A stretch of 64,000 nt of DNA from Hyphomicrobiales bacterium (GTDB taxonomy: Bacteria > Pseudomonadota > Alphaproteobacteria > Rhizobiales > Beijerinckiaceae). Every line of letters starts with the position of its first letter. Positions within the stretch are counted from its first letter, which is position 1. Under the pieces are notes generated by a model. It searched no databases, was not told the DNA's origin, and saw nothing but the letters and a program-made list of their open reading frames with translations. Below are positions 8,431 to 17,771 of the stretch, piece by piece. Made by a program: the position numbers and the translations under genes. The stretch spans positions 1 to 64,000 of the forward strand of contig JADJVD010000004.1 in assembly GCA_016716745.1 (NCBI GenBank), in the 5' to 3' direction.

Positions 8431-9134
8431 ATGTCCGACCTGTCCGCTTTCGCCATCGCCTCGCGCTGGCCCGCGCGCCATCCCGACCGCCTGCAGCTCT
8501 ATTCGACGCCGACGCCGAACGGCGTGAAGGTCTCGATCATGCTGGAGGAGACGGGGCTGCCCTACGAGCCGCATTACATCGACATCGGCGCGAACGAGAC
8601 GTGGACGCCCGAATTCCTGTCGCTCAATCCGAACGGCAAGATTCCGGCGATCCTCGATCCCGTTGGACCGGGCGGCAAGCCGCTTGGCCTGTTCGAGTCC
8701 GGCGCGATCCTGCTCTATCTCGCCGAGAAGGCGGGGCGGTTTCTTCCCGCCGATCCGGCGCGGCGGATCGAGACGATCCAGTGGGTGTTCTTCCAGATGG
8801 CGGCGTCGGCCCGATGTTCGGGCAGCTCGGCTTCTTCCACAAATTCGCGGGGCGCGAGTACGAGGACAAGCGCCCGCGCGAGCGCTACGCGAAGGAGTCG
8901 CAGCGCCTGCTCGGCGTGCTCGAGGGGCGTCTTGCGACGCGCGAATGGATGATGTGCGCGGACTATACCATCGCCGACATCGCGCTGATGGGCTGGGTGC
9001 GCAATCTCGTCGGCTTCTACGACGCCGGCGCGCTGGTCGACTATGCGTCGCTGACGCATGTGCCGCGCTGGCTCGCGGCGTGCCTCGCGCGCCCCGCCGT
9101 GCAGCGCGGGCTGACAATGCCCGCGCGGCCCTGA
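8431..9134 (+). pseudogene. Glutathione S-transferase family protein, one frameshift
   Basis: The protein has the N-terminal thioredoxin-like GST domain (LQLYSTPTPNGVKVSIMLEE, then NPNGKIPAILDP and FESGAILLYLAEKAG) as in YfcG/GstB-like enzymes, then the helical C-terminal domain (ADYTIADIALMGWVRNL). Members bind glutathione in the cytoplasm and act as disulfide reductases or transferases. The frame is lost at about 8800: the expected QMGGVGPMFGQ needs one more G after ATGG. Adding it gives a continuous protein of about 235 residues. This may be a homopolymer sequencing error. The 3' end lies six bases from the stop of the convergent aminopeptidase gene. Confidence 0.85.
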
Positions 9135-9140
9135 ACGGCC

Positions 9141-10964
9141 TCAGACGTTGGAGATCTTGCGCGTCGCCTGCGCCAGCCATTTGCGCGTCGGCGCGTCGAG
9201 ATGCGGGGAGAGCAGCTTGCGCACCTGCGCGTGATAGGCGTCGAGCCAGGCCACCTCGAAGCGCGTCAGCAGCTTCGAGTCGACCAGCGTCAGGTCGATG
9301 GGGGCGAAGGAGATGGTCTCGAATCCGAGCATCTCGCGCTCGGCGCCCTTGATCTCGCGCCTCTCGACGACGAGCAGATTCTCGATGCGGATGCCCCAAT
9401 GGCCGGGTTTGTAATAGCCCGGTTCGTTGGACAGGATCATGCCCTCGACGAGCGGCGTCACGCCCGTCTTGGCGAGGCGCTGCGGCCCTTCGTGCACGGA
9501 CAGATACGAGCCGATGCCGTGGCCCGTGCCGTGATCGAAATCGAGCCCGGCCTGCCACAGCGCCTGCCGGGCGAAGGGGTCGAGCTGCGCGCCCGTCGTT
9601 CCTCTCGGGAAGACGATCTGCGCGATGGCGATGTGGCCCTTCAGCACGCGCGTGTAGCGGTCGCGCATCTCGGCGGTCGGCTTGCCGACGGCGATGGTGC
9701 GCGTGATGTCGGTCGTGCCGTCCTGATACTGGCCGCCCGAATCGATCAGAAAGATTCCTTTCTCGATGCGGCGGTTGGACCGCGTGTTGACGCGATAGTG
9801 CGGCAACGCCGAATGCGGGCCGGCGCCGGAGATGGCGGGGAAGGACAGATCCTTCAGCGCGCCCGTCTCGCGGCGAAACGTTTCGAGCGCGGCCACCGCG
9901 TCGATCTCGGTGAGCTTGCCCTTGCGCGCCTCGGCGTCGAACCAGCACAGGAAGCGCGTCATCGCCGCGCCGTCGCGGATATGCGCGGCGCGCGTTCCGG
10001 CGAGTTCGGCGGCGTTCTTGGCGGCTTTCATCAGCGCCGTCGGATCGGTCCCGATCTCGGCCTTGCCGCCGGCCTTCTCGAGGGTCTGCGAGAGCAGGGC
10101 GGGCGCGGTCGTCGCATCGAACCGCACTGTCTTGGCGGCGGCGCCGAGGCGGGCGAGATCGCTCGTCAGGGCGTCGGGCGCCTCGATGTCGGCAAGGTTG
10201 GCCAGCCTGGCGCGCACCGCGTCCGAGAGCTTCGCGCCGTCGATATAGAGGCGGGGCTTGTCGTCGCGCGGCACGATGGCGAAGGCGAGCGGCAGCGGCG
10301 TATAGCCGACGTCGCCGCCGCGAATGTTGAAAAGCCAGGCGACGCTATGCGGATCGCTGACGACGAGCGCATCGGTCTTGCCGAGCGCCTTCTTCACCCG
10401 CGCGATCTTGCGCGCCGCGCTTTCGCCGGCGAAACGCGGGGGATGCAGGCTCACCGGCGCCGGCGGCATGAGCGGGCGATCCGCCCACACCGCGTCGACG
10501 GGGTTGGAGTCGACGGCGACGAGTTCGGCGCCGGCCGCGGCGACCGCGCGGGCGAGGCGCTTCACCTGATCGGCGGTCATCAGCCACGGGTCGTAGCCGA
10601 TGCGCCCGCCGGCTGGGGCGTTCGCCTCGAGCCAGCCTTCCGGCGGATTCTCGATCAGATGGATCTGCGCGAAGCTTCTTGCGTCGCTCTGCGCCTTCGC
10701 CTGCAAGGTGTAGCGGCCGTCGACGAAGAGCGCGGCTGTCTTGCCGAGCGCGATGGCGAGGCCGGCCGAGCCGGTGAAGCCGGTGAGCCAGCCCAGCCGC
10801 TCGGCGCTCTTCTGCACATATTCGTTCTGATGCTCGTCGGAGCGGGGAACGATGAAGCCGTCGAGGCCGCGGCGCGTCAGCTCGGCGCGCAAGGCGGCGA
10901 GGCGCGGGGCGACGCGCGAGGGGTCGGAGGTTTCGTCGAAGGATTGGAGGCGCGCTTCAAACAT
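9141..10964 (-). CDS. Aminopeptidase P family metalloenzyme (M24B)
   Basis: This is a Xaa-Pro aminopeptidase of the long type (607 residues): two N-terminal creatinase-like domains followed by a pita-bread catalytic domain and a short C-terminal extension. It removes N-terminal residues before proline, probably in the cytoplasm. Metal ligands expected for M24 are visible: two Asp in LIDSGGQYQDGTTDITRT, His in GHGIGSYLSVHEGP, Glu in LSNEPGYY, and Glu in IENLLVVE. The start is taken at MFEARLQSFDE; twelve further in-frame codons upstream look less likely. The upstream 260 bp hold the control region of the next gene. Confidence 0.92.
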   Translation of the reverse strand: MFEARLQSFDETSDPSRVAPRLAALRAELTRRGLDGFIVPRSDEHQNEYVQKSAERLGWLTGFTGSAGLAIALGKTAALFVDGRYTLQAKAQSDARSFAQIHLIENPPEGWLEANAPAGGRIGYDPWLMTADQVKRLARAVAAAGAELVAVDSNPVDAVWADRPLMPPAPVSLHPPRFAGESAARKIARVKKALGKTDALVVSDPHSVAWLFNIRGGDVGYTPLPLAFAIVPRDDKPRLYIDGAKLSDAVRARLANLADIEAPDALTSDLARLGAAAKTVRFDATTAPALLSQTLEKAGGKAEIGTDPTALMKAAKNAAELAGTRAAHIRDGAAMTRFLCWFDAEARKGKLTEIDAVAALETFRRETGALKDLSFPAISGAGPHSALPHYRVNTRSNRRIEKGIFLIDSGGQYQDGTTDITRTIAVGKPTAEMRDRYTRVLKGHIAIAQIVFPRGTTGAQLDPFARQALWQAGLDFDHGTGHGIGSYLSVHEGPQRLAKTGVTPLVEGMILSNEPGYYKPGHWGIRIENLLVVERREIKGAEREMLGFETISFAPIDLTLVDSKLLTRFEVAWLDAYHAQVRKLLSPHLDAPTRKWLAQATRKISNV

Positions 10965-11116
10965 GGCGCGCACAGTAGGCGCCGCGGCGAGTCGCGGCAA
11001 CGGCCGCTGTGTGGCGCGGGACGCGCGCCTGCGTTGAATTTTCGCCGGCGCCGGCCTGCGCTCCGCGGTGCGGACGCAGCTTCATTGTGCAGTGCGCATA
11101 AATTACGTCATTGTTT

Positions 11117-11132
11117 TTTCGCATATGCGAAA
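11117..11132. promoter_or_regulatory. Perfect 16-bp palindrome in a promoter-like AT-rich stretch
   Basis: TTTCGCAT-ATGCGAAA is self-complementary over 16 bases. It lies between a -35-like TTGTTT (11111-11116) and a -10-like TATAGC (11137-11142), about 90 bp before the small gene at 11225. The surrounding 60 bp are far more AT-rich than the genome. This is what an operator bound by a dimeric repressor looks like, although the -35/-10 spacing of 20 bp is long. No regulator can be named. Confidence 0.5.
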
Positions 11133-11224
11133 TAAGTATAGCTCTATCGCCGGGCGGCGATGAATCGCCCGGCCCGTCTCGGGAACGAAACGACCAGGGC
11201 CCACTCTCCGAAGGAGACGAAGCC

Positions 11225-11473
11225 ATGGCTGTCGCAGACGCCTTTTTCAGTCGCATTCACCTCAATCACGCCCAGGCCGACGCCGCGCTCGAGGCGCGCG
11301 CGGCGCAAGGGCCCGGAATCTTCCGGAAGCTGCTCGACGCGATGATGGAGTCGCGCCGCCGGCAGGCCGAGGCCGAGATCGCGCGGCATGCGGGCCTGTT
11401 CGACCGCATGACGGACGAGGCCGAACGCAAGATGACGCAGGCGATGTTCGGCTCGGGCCGACCGCTGCTCTGA
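11225..11473 (+). CDS. Small alpha-helical protein of unknown function
   Basis: An 82-residue soluble protein with no signal peptide or membrane segment, predicted mostly helical, with charged stretches (ESRRRQAEAEIARHAGLFDRMTDEAERKM). The start is supported by a good ribosome site, AAGGAGACG, eight bases upstream. I do not recognise the family. It stands alone: divergent from the aminopeptidase gene, convergent with prmA, and behind the palindrome at 11117-11132, so it may be a separately regulated single gene. Confidence 0.7.
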   Translation: MAVADAFFSRIHLNHAQADAALEARAAQGPGIFRKLLDAMMESRRRQAEAEIARHAGLFDRMTDEAERKMTQAMFGSGRPLL

Positions 11474-11492
11474 TCGACGCGGGCGGAGCTTT

Positions 11493-12434
11493 TCAACGCG
11501 CGCGGCGCGGACCTTGGCCGCCGCGTCGCAGCCGCAGCGTCGCCCAGCCGTCGAGCGCGAGGCGGTCGACCAGCGCGAAGCCTTGCGCGCCATAGGCGGA
11601 AAGCACGCCCGCGACGTCGCTCAGCAGGAGGCCCGACAGGACGATCTCGGCGCCGGGCGCGGCGAGGCGCGCGAGGTCCGGCGCGAGCTTGCGCAGGGGC
11701 CGGGCGAGGATGTTGGCGAGAATGAGGTCGTAAGGCCCGCCGCTCGCCAGCGCGGGATGGCCGACGCCGGTCGCCAGCACCGGATACAGCCACGGCCGCG
11801 CGCCATTTCGCACGGCGTTGGCGCGGGCCGAGCGCACCGACTCGGGGTCGATGTCGCCGGCCGAGACCGGCTGGCGCAGCGCGCGCGCGGCGGCGAGCGC
11901 CAGCACGCCCGTGCCGGTGCCGACGTCGAGAATGCGGCGCGGCCGGCGGCGCTTCAGCACGCCGTCGAGCATCATGAGGCAGCCGCGCGTTGTGCCGTGA
12001 TGGCCGGTGCCGAAGGCGAGCGCGGCCTCGATCTCCATCGCGATGTCGTTGACGCGCGCGGCCGCATGATCGTGCGCGCCATGCACGAGAAAGCGCCCGG
12101 CGCGCACCGGGGCGAGGCCGTGCAGCGAATTGGCGACCCAATCCTTCTTCTCGATGCGCAGGAATTCGAGCGTGCGCGCCTGTTCCTCGCCCGCGGCCCC
12201 GGCGACGAGCCCGCGCACGAAATCCTCGTCCGGCGCGTCGGCGAAATAGATCTCGACGAGCCAGTCCGGGCTCGACCAGCCGGGCGCGTTGGGGTTGAGG
12301 TCGAAGGCGCTGGCGGCGGCCTCGGCGGGATCGAACATCTCGACCACCACGTCGGCGACGGCGCGCGCCGTATCCTCGTCGCAGGGCAGGCGGCAGAGCC
12401 AGGTGGCGTCGTTCGGGGGCAGGCCTTCGAGCAT
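11493..12434 (-). CDS. prmA: Ribosomal protein L11 methyltransferase PrmA
   Basis: PrmA trimethylates ribosomal protein L11 using S-adenosylmethionine. The 313-residue protein has an N-terminal substrate-recognition domain and a class I methyltransferase domain: motif I ILDVGTGTGVLALAAAR (about 175-191), the acidic SAGDIDPESVRSARAN, and the post-motif DLILANILARPL (equivalent to NxLA). The signature AFGTGHHGTTRGCL precedes motif I. ATG 12434 is preferred; twelve more codons are open upstream. Confidence 0.93.
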   Translation of the reverse strand: MLEGLPPNDATWLCRLPCDEDTARAVADVVVEMFDPAEAAASAFDLNPNAPGWSSPDWLVEIYFADAPDEDFVRGLVAGAAGEEQARTLEFLRIEKKDWVANSLHGLAPVRAGRFLVHGAHDHAAARVNDIAMEIEAALAFGTGHHGTTRGCLMMLDGVLKRRRPRRILDVGTGTGVLALAAARALRQPVSAGDIDPESVRSARANAVRNGARPWLYPVLATGVGHPALASGGPYDLILANILARPLRKLAPDLARLAAPGAEIVLSGLLLSDVAGVLSAYGAQGFALVDRLALDGWATLRLRRGGQGPRRAR

Positions 12435-12503
12435 GGGCGCGCGCCTAGCACGGGCGGCGCGCGTCGGCAAAGGGCGCGCCGCCCCAGCGCCGCTCCTCGC
12501 CGG

Positions 12504-13535
12504 TCAGTGCGTCGCGACGGCCGGCTTCACCCTGGCGCCGATCAGCTCCAGCGCGTTCAGCATCTTCTCGTGCGGCAGCAGTGCGTTGGTCATCTGGAAG
12601 GTGACGCGGGCGAGCCCGCCAAGATCGGCGTCGATGCGGCGGATCTTGTCGACGACGGTCGCAGGCGAGCCCATCAGATAGGCGCCGTGCTCGCCCGTCT
12701 GCGCCTCGTAGGCGGCGCGCGTCGGCGGCGGCCAGCCGCGCTCGCGGCCGATGGCGGCGAAACGCTCTTGATAGCCCGGCCAGAATTCGTCCAGCGCCCG
12801 CGCGTCCGTCTCGGCCACATAGGAATAGAGATGCAGGCCGACCTTTAGCGTCTCGGGCGCATGGCCGGCCTGGGCGCCGGCGCGGCGATAGAGATCGACA
12901 AGCGGGCGGAACCGGCGCGGCTCGCCGCTGATGATCGCGATCATCAGCGGCAGGCCGAGCAGACCGGCGCGCACGAAGGACTCCGGCGTGCCGCCGACGG
13001 CGAGCCAGACCGGGATCTTCGCCTGCAACGGGCGCGGAAAGATCGGCTGATCGCTCAGGGGCGGGCGCAGCGCGCCCTGCCAGCTCACGCGCGGGCTCTC
13101 GTTCAGCGCGAGCAAGAGGTCGAGCTTCTCGGCGAACAGCTCGTCGTAGTTCTCGAGCGAATGTCCGAACAGCGGAAACGCCTCGGTGAAGGAGCCGCGG
13201 CCGACCTGAATCTCCGCGCGTCCCTTCGAGATCAGATCGAGCGTCGCATATTGCTGGAACACGCGCACAGGATCGTCCGCCGACAGGACGGTGACGGCGC
13301 TCGTCAGGCGGATGTCGCGCGTGCGCGCGGCGGCTGCGGCGAGCAGCACGACGGTCGCCGAATCCACCGAGTCCGGCCGGTGGTGCTCGCCGACGCCGAA
13401 CACGTCGATCCCGGCGCGGTCGGCCGTCTCGATCTCCTCCATCAACCGCGCGACGCGCTCGGCCGAGGCGCGGGGGCGTGCCGCCTCGTCCGCCAAGGGG
13501 GCGAGCGGGGCGAAACTGTCGACTCCGATGTCCAT
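12504..13535 (-). CDS. LLM-class flavin-dependent oxidoreductase
   Basis: A 343-residue luciferase-like TIM-barrel monooxygenase. The start of the barrel (MDIGVDSFAPL), FGVGEHHRPD, TSAVTVLSADDPVRVFQQYATLDLIS and GRGSFTEAFPLFG match the group of LLM enzymes that use FMNH2. The substrate cannot be told from sequence. It lies between prmA and uvrD on the minus strand, about 200 bp from the divergent uvrD start, and is probably a single-gene transcript. Confidence 0.88.
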   Translation of the reverse strand: MDIGVDSFAPLAPLADEAARPRASAERVARLMEEIETADRAGIDVFGVGEHHRPDSVDSATVVLLAAAAARTRDIRLTSAVTVLSADDPVRVFQQYATLDLISKGRAEIQVGRGSFTEAFPLFGHSLENYDELFAEKLDLLLALNESPRVSWQGALRPPLSDQPIFPRPLQAKIPVWLAVGGTPESFVRAGLLGLPLMIAIISGEPRRFRPLVDLYRRAGAQAGHAPETLKVGLHLYSYVAETDARALDEFWPGYQERFAAIGRERGWPPPTRAAYEAQTGEHGAYLMGSPATVVDKIRRIDADLGGLARVTFQMTNALLPHEKMLNALELIGARVKPAVATH

Positions 13536-13732
13536 GATCAGGGCTCCACGCGGCGGGTGCGGCGTCGTTTCCCGGAGAGATCGGGGCGCGGCGCGCGCCC
13601 GTCAACGCCGGCCTGGCGCAGTCCGATGTTTGCGGCCGCGCCAATGCCCCGCGGCGCTCGACTCTGCGCCCTGCAATCCCCACATTGCGGGCTGATTCGC
13701 AGTTTGTTCCTTTGCCCCGACGCGAGAGCGCC

Positions 13733-16078
13733 TTGACCAGTTCCGACGATCCGCCGTTCGACGATCCGCCCGCGCCTCGCGCCGGCGGCATCGCCGCGCG
13801 CGCGCTCGCGGGGATGCAGCGACCGGGCGCGCCGTGGCTCTCCGGCCTCAACCCGGAGCAGCGGCAGGCGGTTGAGGCGCTCGACGGGCCGGTGCTGGTG
13901 CTGGCCGGCGCCGGCACCGGCAAGACGCGCGTGCTCACCACGCGCATCGCCCACATTCTGGCCACCCGCCGCGCCTGCGCGCACGAGATCCTCTCCGTCA
14001 CCTTCACCAACAAGGCGGCGCGCGAGATGAAGCATCGCGTCGCCGCGCTCGTCGGGCCGGCGGGCGAGGGGATGCCGTGGCTCGGCACCTTCCACTCCAT
14101 CTGCACGAAGATCCTGCGCCGCCACGCCGAACTGGTCGGGCTGAAGTCCAACTTCACCATTCTCGACACGGACGACCAGATCCGGCTGCTGAAGCAGGTG
14201 ATCGCGGCCGAGAATATCGACGAGAAACGCTGGCCGGGCCGCCAGCTCGCGATCCTGATCGACGGCTGGAAGAACCGCGGGCTCGAACCGAAACGCGTCG
14301 GCGCCGGCGAGGCGGGCGCCTTCGCCAACGGGCGCGGCGGCGAACTCTACGCGCTCTATCAGGAGCGGCTGAAGATCCTCAATGCGGCCGATTTCGGCGA
14401 TCTTCTGCTCGAATGCATCCGGCTGTTCCGCGAGCACGACGACGTGCTGGCGCAGTGGCGCGGGCGGTTCCGCTACATGCTCGTCGACGAGTATCAGGAC
14501 ACCAACACCGCGCAGTATCTGTGGCTGCGGCTGCTGGCGCAGGGGCGGGCCAACATCTGCTGCGTCGGCGACGACGACCAGTCGATCTACGGATGGCGCG
14601 GCGCGGAGGTGGACAACATCCTGCGCTTCGAGCACGACTTTCCGGGCGCCGTCGTCATTCGGCTGGAGCGCAACTATCGCTCGAAGGGGCACATTCTCGG
14701 CGCGGCCGCGCATCTCATCGCGCGCAACGAGGGGCGGCTCGGCAAGACGCTGTTCACCGACGACGACCTCGGCAAGAAGGTGACGGTCTCCGGAGTGTGG
14801 GACTCGGAAGAGGAAGCGCGCGTCGTCGGCGAGGACATCGAGCAACAGCAGCGGCGCGGGCAATCGCTCGACGAAGTGGCGATCCTCGTGCGCGCCTCGT
14901 TCCAGATGCGCGAATTCGAGGAGCGGTTCCTCACGCTCGGTCTGCCGTATCGCGTCATCGGCGGCCCGCGCTTCTACGAGCGCGCGGAAATCCGCGACGC
15001 GCTCGCCTATCTGCGCGCCGTGGCGCAGCCGGCGGACGATCTGGCCTTCGAGCGCATCTTCAACCAGCCCAAGCGCGGCCTCGGCGATGTCGCTCTGCAA
15101 ATCGTGCACGACCATGCGCGGGCGGCGCGCATTCCGCTGATGCAGGCGGCGCGCTTCCTCGTCGAGACCGAGGAGATGAAGCCGCGCCCGCGCGCCAGCC
15201 TGCGCGATCTGCTCGCGCAGTTCACGCGCTGGTCGGCGGCGATCGACACGACGCCGCATGCGCGGCTCGCCGAGACCATTCTGGAGGAGTCCGGCTACAC
15301 CGACATGTGGCAGAAGGATCGGTCCGCCGATGCGGCGGGGCGGCTGGAAAATCTGAAAGAGCTCGTGCGCTCGATGGAGGATTTTCCCGATCTCCAGAGT
15401 TTCCTCGAACATGTCTCGCTGGTGATGGACGCCGACAGCGCCGAGCAGGGCGAGCGCGTGTCGATCATGACGCTGCACGCGGCCAAGGGCCTCGAATTCG
15501 AGGTCGTCTATCTGCCCGGCTGGGAGGAGGGGCTGTTTCCCCATCAGCGTTCGCTCGACGAGAACGGCCGCGCCGGTCTCGAGGAGGAGCGTCGCCTCGC
15601 CTATGTCGGCATCACGCGCGCCAAGCGGCTCTCGAAGATCTTCTTCGCCACCAACCGGCGTATTCACGGGCTGTGGCAGACGACGATTCCCTCGCGCTTT
15701 CTCGACGATCTGCCGAGCGAACATGTCGAGGTCACGGAGGCGCAGGGCGCGAGTTTCGGCGGCTACGCGGCGTCGCGGTTCGACCGCATGGAGAGTTTCG
15801 GCTCCACCTACGAGACGCCGGGCTGGCGGCGCGCGCAGGGCCGGCGCGAGGAGACCCAGCGCGCGAGCGCCGCGCAACGGCGCGGGCCGATGACGATCGA
15901 GGGCGAACTCGTCGCCAAGTCCTCCGCGCAATCGGGCTTGCGCGTCGGCGCGCGGGTGTTCCATCTGAAATTCGGGCCGGGCACCGTGGCGCTTGTCGAC
16001 GGCAACAAGCTCACCGTCGATTTCGACAAGGCGGGCCGCAAGATGGTGCTGGAGAGTTTTCTGCAAAGGTCCGGATGA
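13733..16078 (+). CDS. uvrD: UvrD/PcrA-type superfamily I DNA helicase
   Basis: An ATP-dependent 3'-5' helicase of nucleotide-excision and mismatch repair. All SF1A motifs are visible: Walker A AGAGTGKT, motif Ia SVTFTNKAAREM, motif II VDEYQDTN, motif III GDDDQSIYGWRGA, motif IV NYRS, motif V TLHAAKGLEFEVV and motif VI YVGITRAK. The C-terminal end (RVFHLKFGPGTVALVDGNKLTVDFDKAG) is the Tudor-like fold typical of UvrD/PcrA, which contacts RNA polymerase. The start is uncertain: TTG 13733 (about 781 residues) follows a GAGAG; TTG 13685 is the next upstream option. Confidence 0.93.
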   Translation: MTSSDDPPFDDPPAPRAGGIAARALAGMQRPGAPWLSGLNPEQRQAVEALDGPVLVLAGAGTGKTRVLTTRIAHILATRRACAHEILSVTFTNKAAREMKHRVAALVGPAGEGMPWLGTFHSICTKILRRHAELVGLKSNFTILDTDDQIRLLKQVIAAENIDEKRWPGRQLAILIDGWKNRGLEPKRVGAGEAGAFANGRGGELYALYQERLKILNAADFGDLLLECIRLFREHDDVLAQWRGRFRYMLVDEYQDTNTAQYLWLRLLAQGRANICCVGDDDQSIYGWRGAEVDNILRFEHDFPGAVVIRLERNYRSKGHILGAAAHLIARNEGRLGKTLFTDDDLGKKVTVSGVWDSEEEARVVGEDIEQQQRRGQSLDEVAILVRASFQMREFEERFLTLGLPYRVIGGPRFYERAEIRDALAYLRAVAQPADDLAFERIFNQPKRGLGDVALQIVHDHARAARIPLMQAARFLVETEEMKPRPRASLRDLLAQFTRWSAAIDTTPHARLAETILEESGYTDMWQKDRSADAAGRLENLKELVRSMEDFPDLQSFLEHVSLVMDADSAEQGERVSIMTLHAAKGLEFEVVYLPGWEEGLFPHQRSLDENGRAGLEEERRLAYVGITRAKRLSKIFFATNRRIHGLWQTTIPSRFLDDLPSEHVEVTEAQGASFGGYAASRFDRMESFGSTYETPGWRRAQGRREETQRASAAQRRGPMTIEGELVAKSSAQSGLRVGARVFHLKFGPGTVALVDGNKLTVDFDKAGRKMVLESFLQRSG

Positions 16079-16127
16079 GGGGCGACATGGCGCGCCGTCA
16101 ACCGGCATGAAACGTCGATGAGGGGAG

Positions 16128-16703
16128 ATGTCGATGGAGGTCGAAACCAGTTCCGAGAGCTCGAACAAGAAGCTCAACAACATGGTGGCGATCACGGTCG
16201 TCATCCTGTCGGTCTTTCTCGCCTTTCAGAACGTCAAGTCCGGCAATGTCGCGCAAGCGATCGAGCAGACCAAGGCCGACACGCTCGACAAGTGGAACCA
16301 GTATCAGGCGGCGCGGCTGAAGCACGATCTCGCCGAGGTCGCCCTGTCGATGAACAAGGTGATGACGGGGGCGGCCGGCGTCGACGCCGCCACGCTCGCC
16401 GCCGAACGCGACAAGATCGAGAAGGCCGTCGTCGCCTATGTCGATCGCGAGAAGCGCTACTCTGCGGAAGCGAGGGAGCTCGAGCAATCGCTGAAGTCGC
16501 TGAACAAGCGCGACGACCAGTTCGACGTGGCCGAGGCCGTCGTGTCGCTGGCGCTGGCGATCAGCGCGATCGCCATTCTGGCCGAGTCGTGGATGCTGCT
16601 CGGCCTCGCCTGGGCGTTCGGCGTGTTCGGCGTCACGATGGGCGGATCGGCGATGGCGGGATACGACCTCTATCCCGCCTGGCTCGTCGATCTCATCACC
16701 TGA
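16128..16703 (+). CDS. DUF4337 family membrane protein
   Basis: A 191-residue protein with a short acidic N-terminus, a membrane segment at about 20-37 (MVAITVVILSVFLAFQNVK), a periplasmic or cytoplasmic coiled helical middle (about 40-130) and two C-terminal membrane segments (about 135-180). This organisation and the TLDKWNQYQAARLK stretch match DUF4337, whose function is unknown. AGGGGAG at 16121-16127 would best serve ATG 16134, two codons downstream of ATG 16128, so the true N-terminus may be MEVETSS. It lies 49 bp after uvrD and converges on the porin gene. Confidence 0.8.
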   Translation: MSMEVETSSESSNKKLNNMVAITVVILSVFLAFQNVKSGNVAQAIEQTKADTLDKWNQYQAARLKHDLAEVALSMNKVMTGAAGVDAATLAAERDKIEKAVVAYVDREKRYSAEARELEQSLKSLNKRDDQFDVAEAVVSLALAISAIAILAESWMLLGLAWAFGVFGVTMGGSAMAGYDLYPAWLVDLIT

Positions 16704-16716
16704 GCGCGCCGCGCCG

Positions 16717-17679
16717 TCACCAGCCGAAGGTGTAGCTGAGGATCGCGCCGAGCGTGAACTGGTTGCGCGAGCCCGCCTGTTTGACGATCGGGCTGGCCGC
16801 CGCCGAGCCGCGCAGGCGGTCGTAGCCGCCATGCAGCGTGTAGCTCCACTGATCGTTGATGCGGTGCGTCGCCGAGGCGTAGAGGCCGACAGCGTAAAGG
16901 CTCGCGCCGGGGCGCCAGGCGGCGAAGCGCGGGTTGCGCGCCGCGTCGTCGGCCGTCACGCCGAAATGCAGGCGCATGAAGCGCGCGTCGGCGAGCTTCA
17001 GGCGCGGGCCGGCCGCCAGCGTCCAGGCGCCGACCTGCGTGACATAGTCCGCGCCGAGCGAGGCGACGAGCCCGTCCTCGCGGCGGAAGCCACGACGCAG
17101 TTCGGCCCGGGCGCGCAGCGCGTTCGGCAGCAGCCACAGATCGGCGAACACGCCGCCCTCCAGCGTCCAGCGGGTGCGATGCACGCCGGCGAGTTCCGGA
17201 TTGTCTTTCGATGAGCGGCCCGAGCGGAAGTTCAGCGCCGGCCCGAGCGCCAGACGCTCGGTGCGGATCAGCGCGAAGTCGATCGAATCGTCGGGCGAGG
17301 ACCAGATCACCGGCGCGTCCGGGCGCCGGAATGAAAGCGTGGGGTAGCCGGCGAAGCCGAGGCGCGAGGCGCCGGCGAATTTCGGCGACAGCACGCCTTT
17401 GGCGTTGACCGTGACGAGCCAGCCATAGGGGCTGGCGGCGGGGGCGGCCGCCACGGCGACGGGCGCGACGGCGCGGCGCGGCGGCGCCTGCCGGGCATGG
17501 CGCGTCGCGCCCGCTGCGGCGCGTCGCTTCGCCTTCATGGCGCGGCTGGTCTGGATGGAGGCGGTCGTTTCGGCGCCGGGCGCGCGATGCAGCGAAGCGG
17601 CTTCGACGGGGCGGGCGGACAACAAACCGAACGACAGGGAGACGGCGACGGCCGTCCAGGCGAGAACCTTGAAACGCAT
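16717..17679 (-). CDS. MipA/OmpV-type outer-membrane protein
   Basis: A 320-residue exported protein with an N-terminal signal peptide (MRFKVLAWTAVAVSLSFGLL, then ARPVEA), a basic Pro/Ala-rich spacer, and about 230 residues of alternating strands ending in an aromatic residue (LGAILSYTFGW), as needed for barrel insertion by BamA. VNAKGVLSPKFAGASRLGFAGYPTLSFR and the repeated beta-hairpins match the MipA/OmpV family, scaffolds or small porins of the outer membrane. A further seven codons upstream are open but the signal peptide fixes the start. Confidence 0.85.
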   Translation of the reverse strand: MRFKVLAWTAVAVSLSFGLLSARPVEAASLHRAPGAETTASIQTSRAMKAKRRAAAGATRHARQAPPRRAVAPVAVAAAPAASPYGWLVTVNAKGVLSPKFAGASRLGFAGYPTLSFRRPDAPVIWSSPDDSIDFALIRTERLALGPALNFRSGRSSKDNPELAGVHRTRWTLEGGVFADLWLLPNALRARAELRRGFRREDGLVASLGADYVTQVGAWTLAAGPRLKLADARFMRLHFGVTADDAARNPRFAAWRPGASLYAVGLYASATHRINDQWSYTLHGGYDRLRGSAAASPIVKQAGSRNQFTLGAILSYTFGW

Positions 17680-17771
17680 CGAAAAACAACTCCGGCGCAA
17701 TGGCCGCAGACTCGCGCGTCAACCTTACCGGACGGCAAAGGAACAGGGTTAACGAAGCGTGACGGCCCGCG

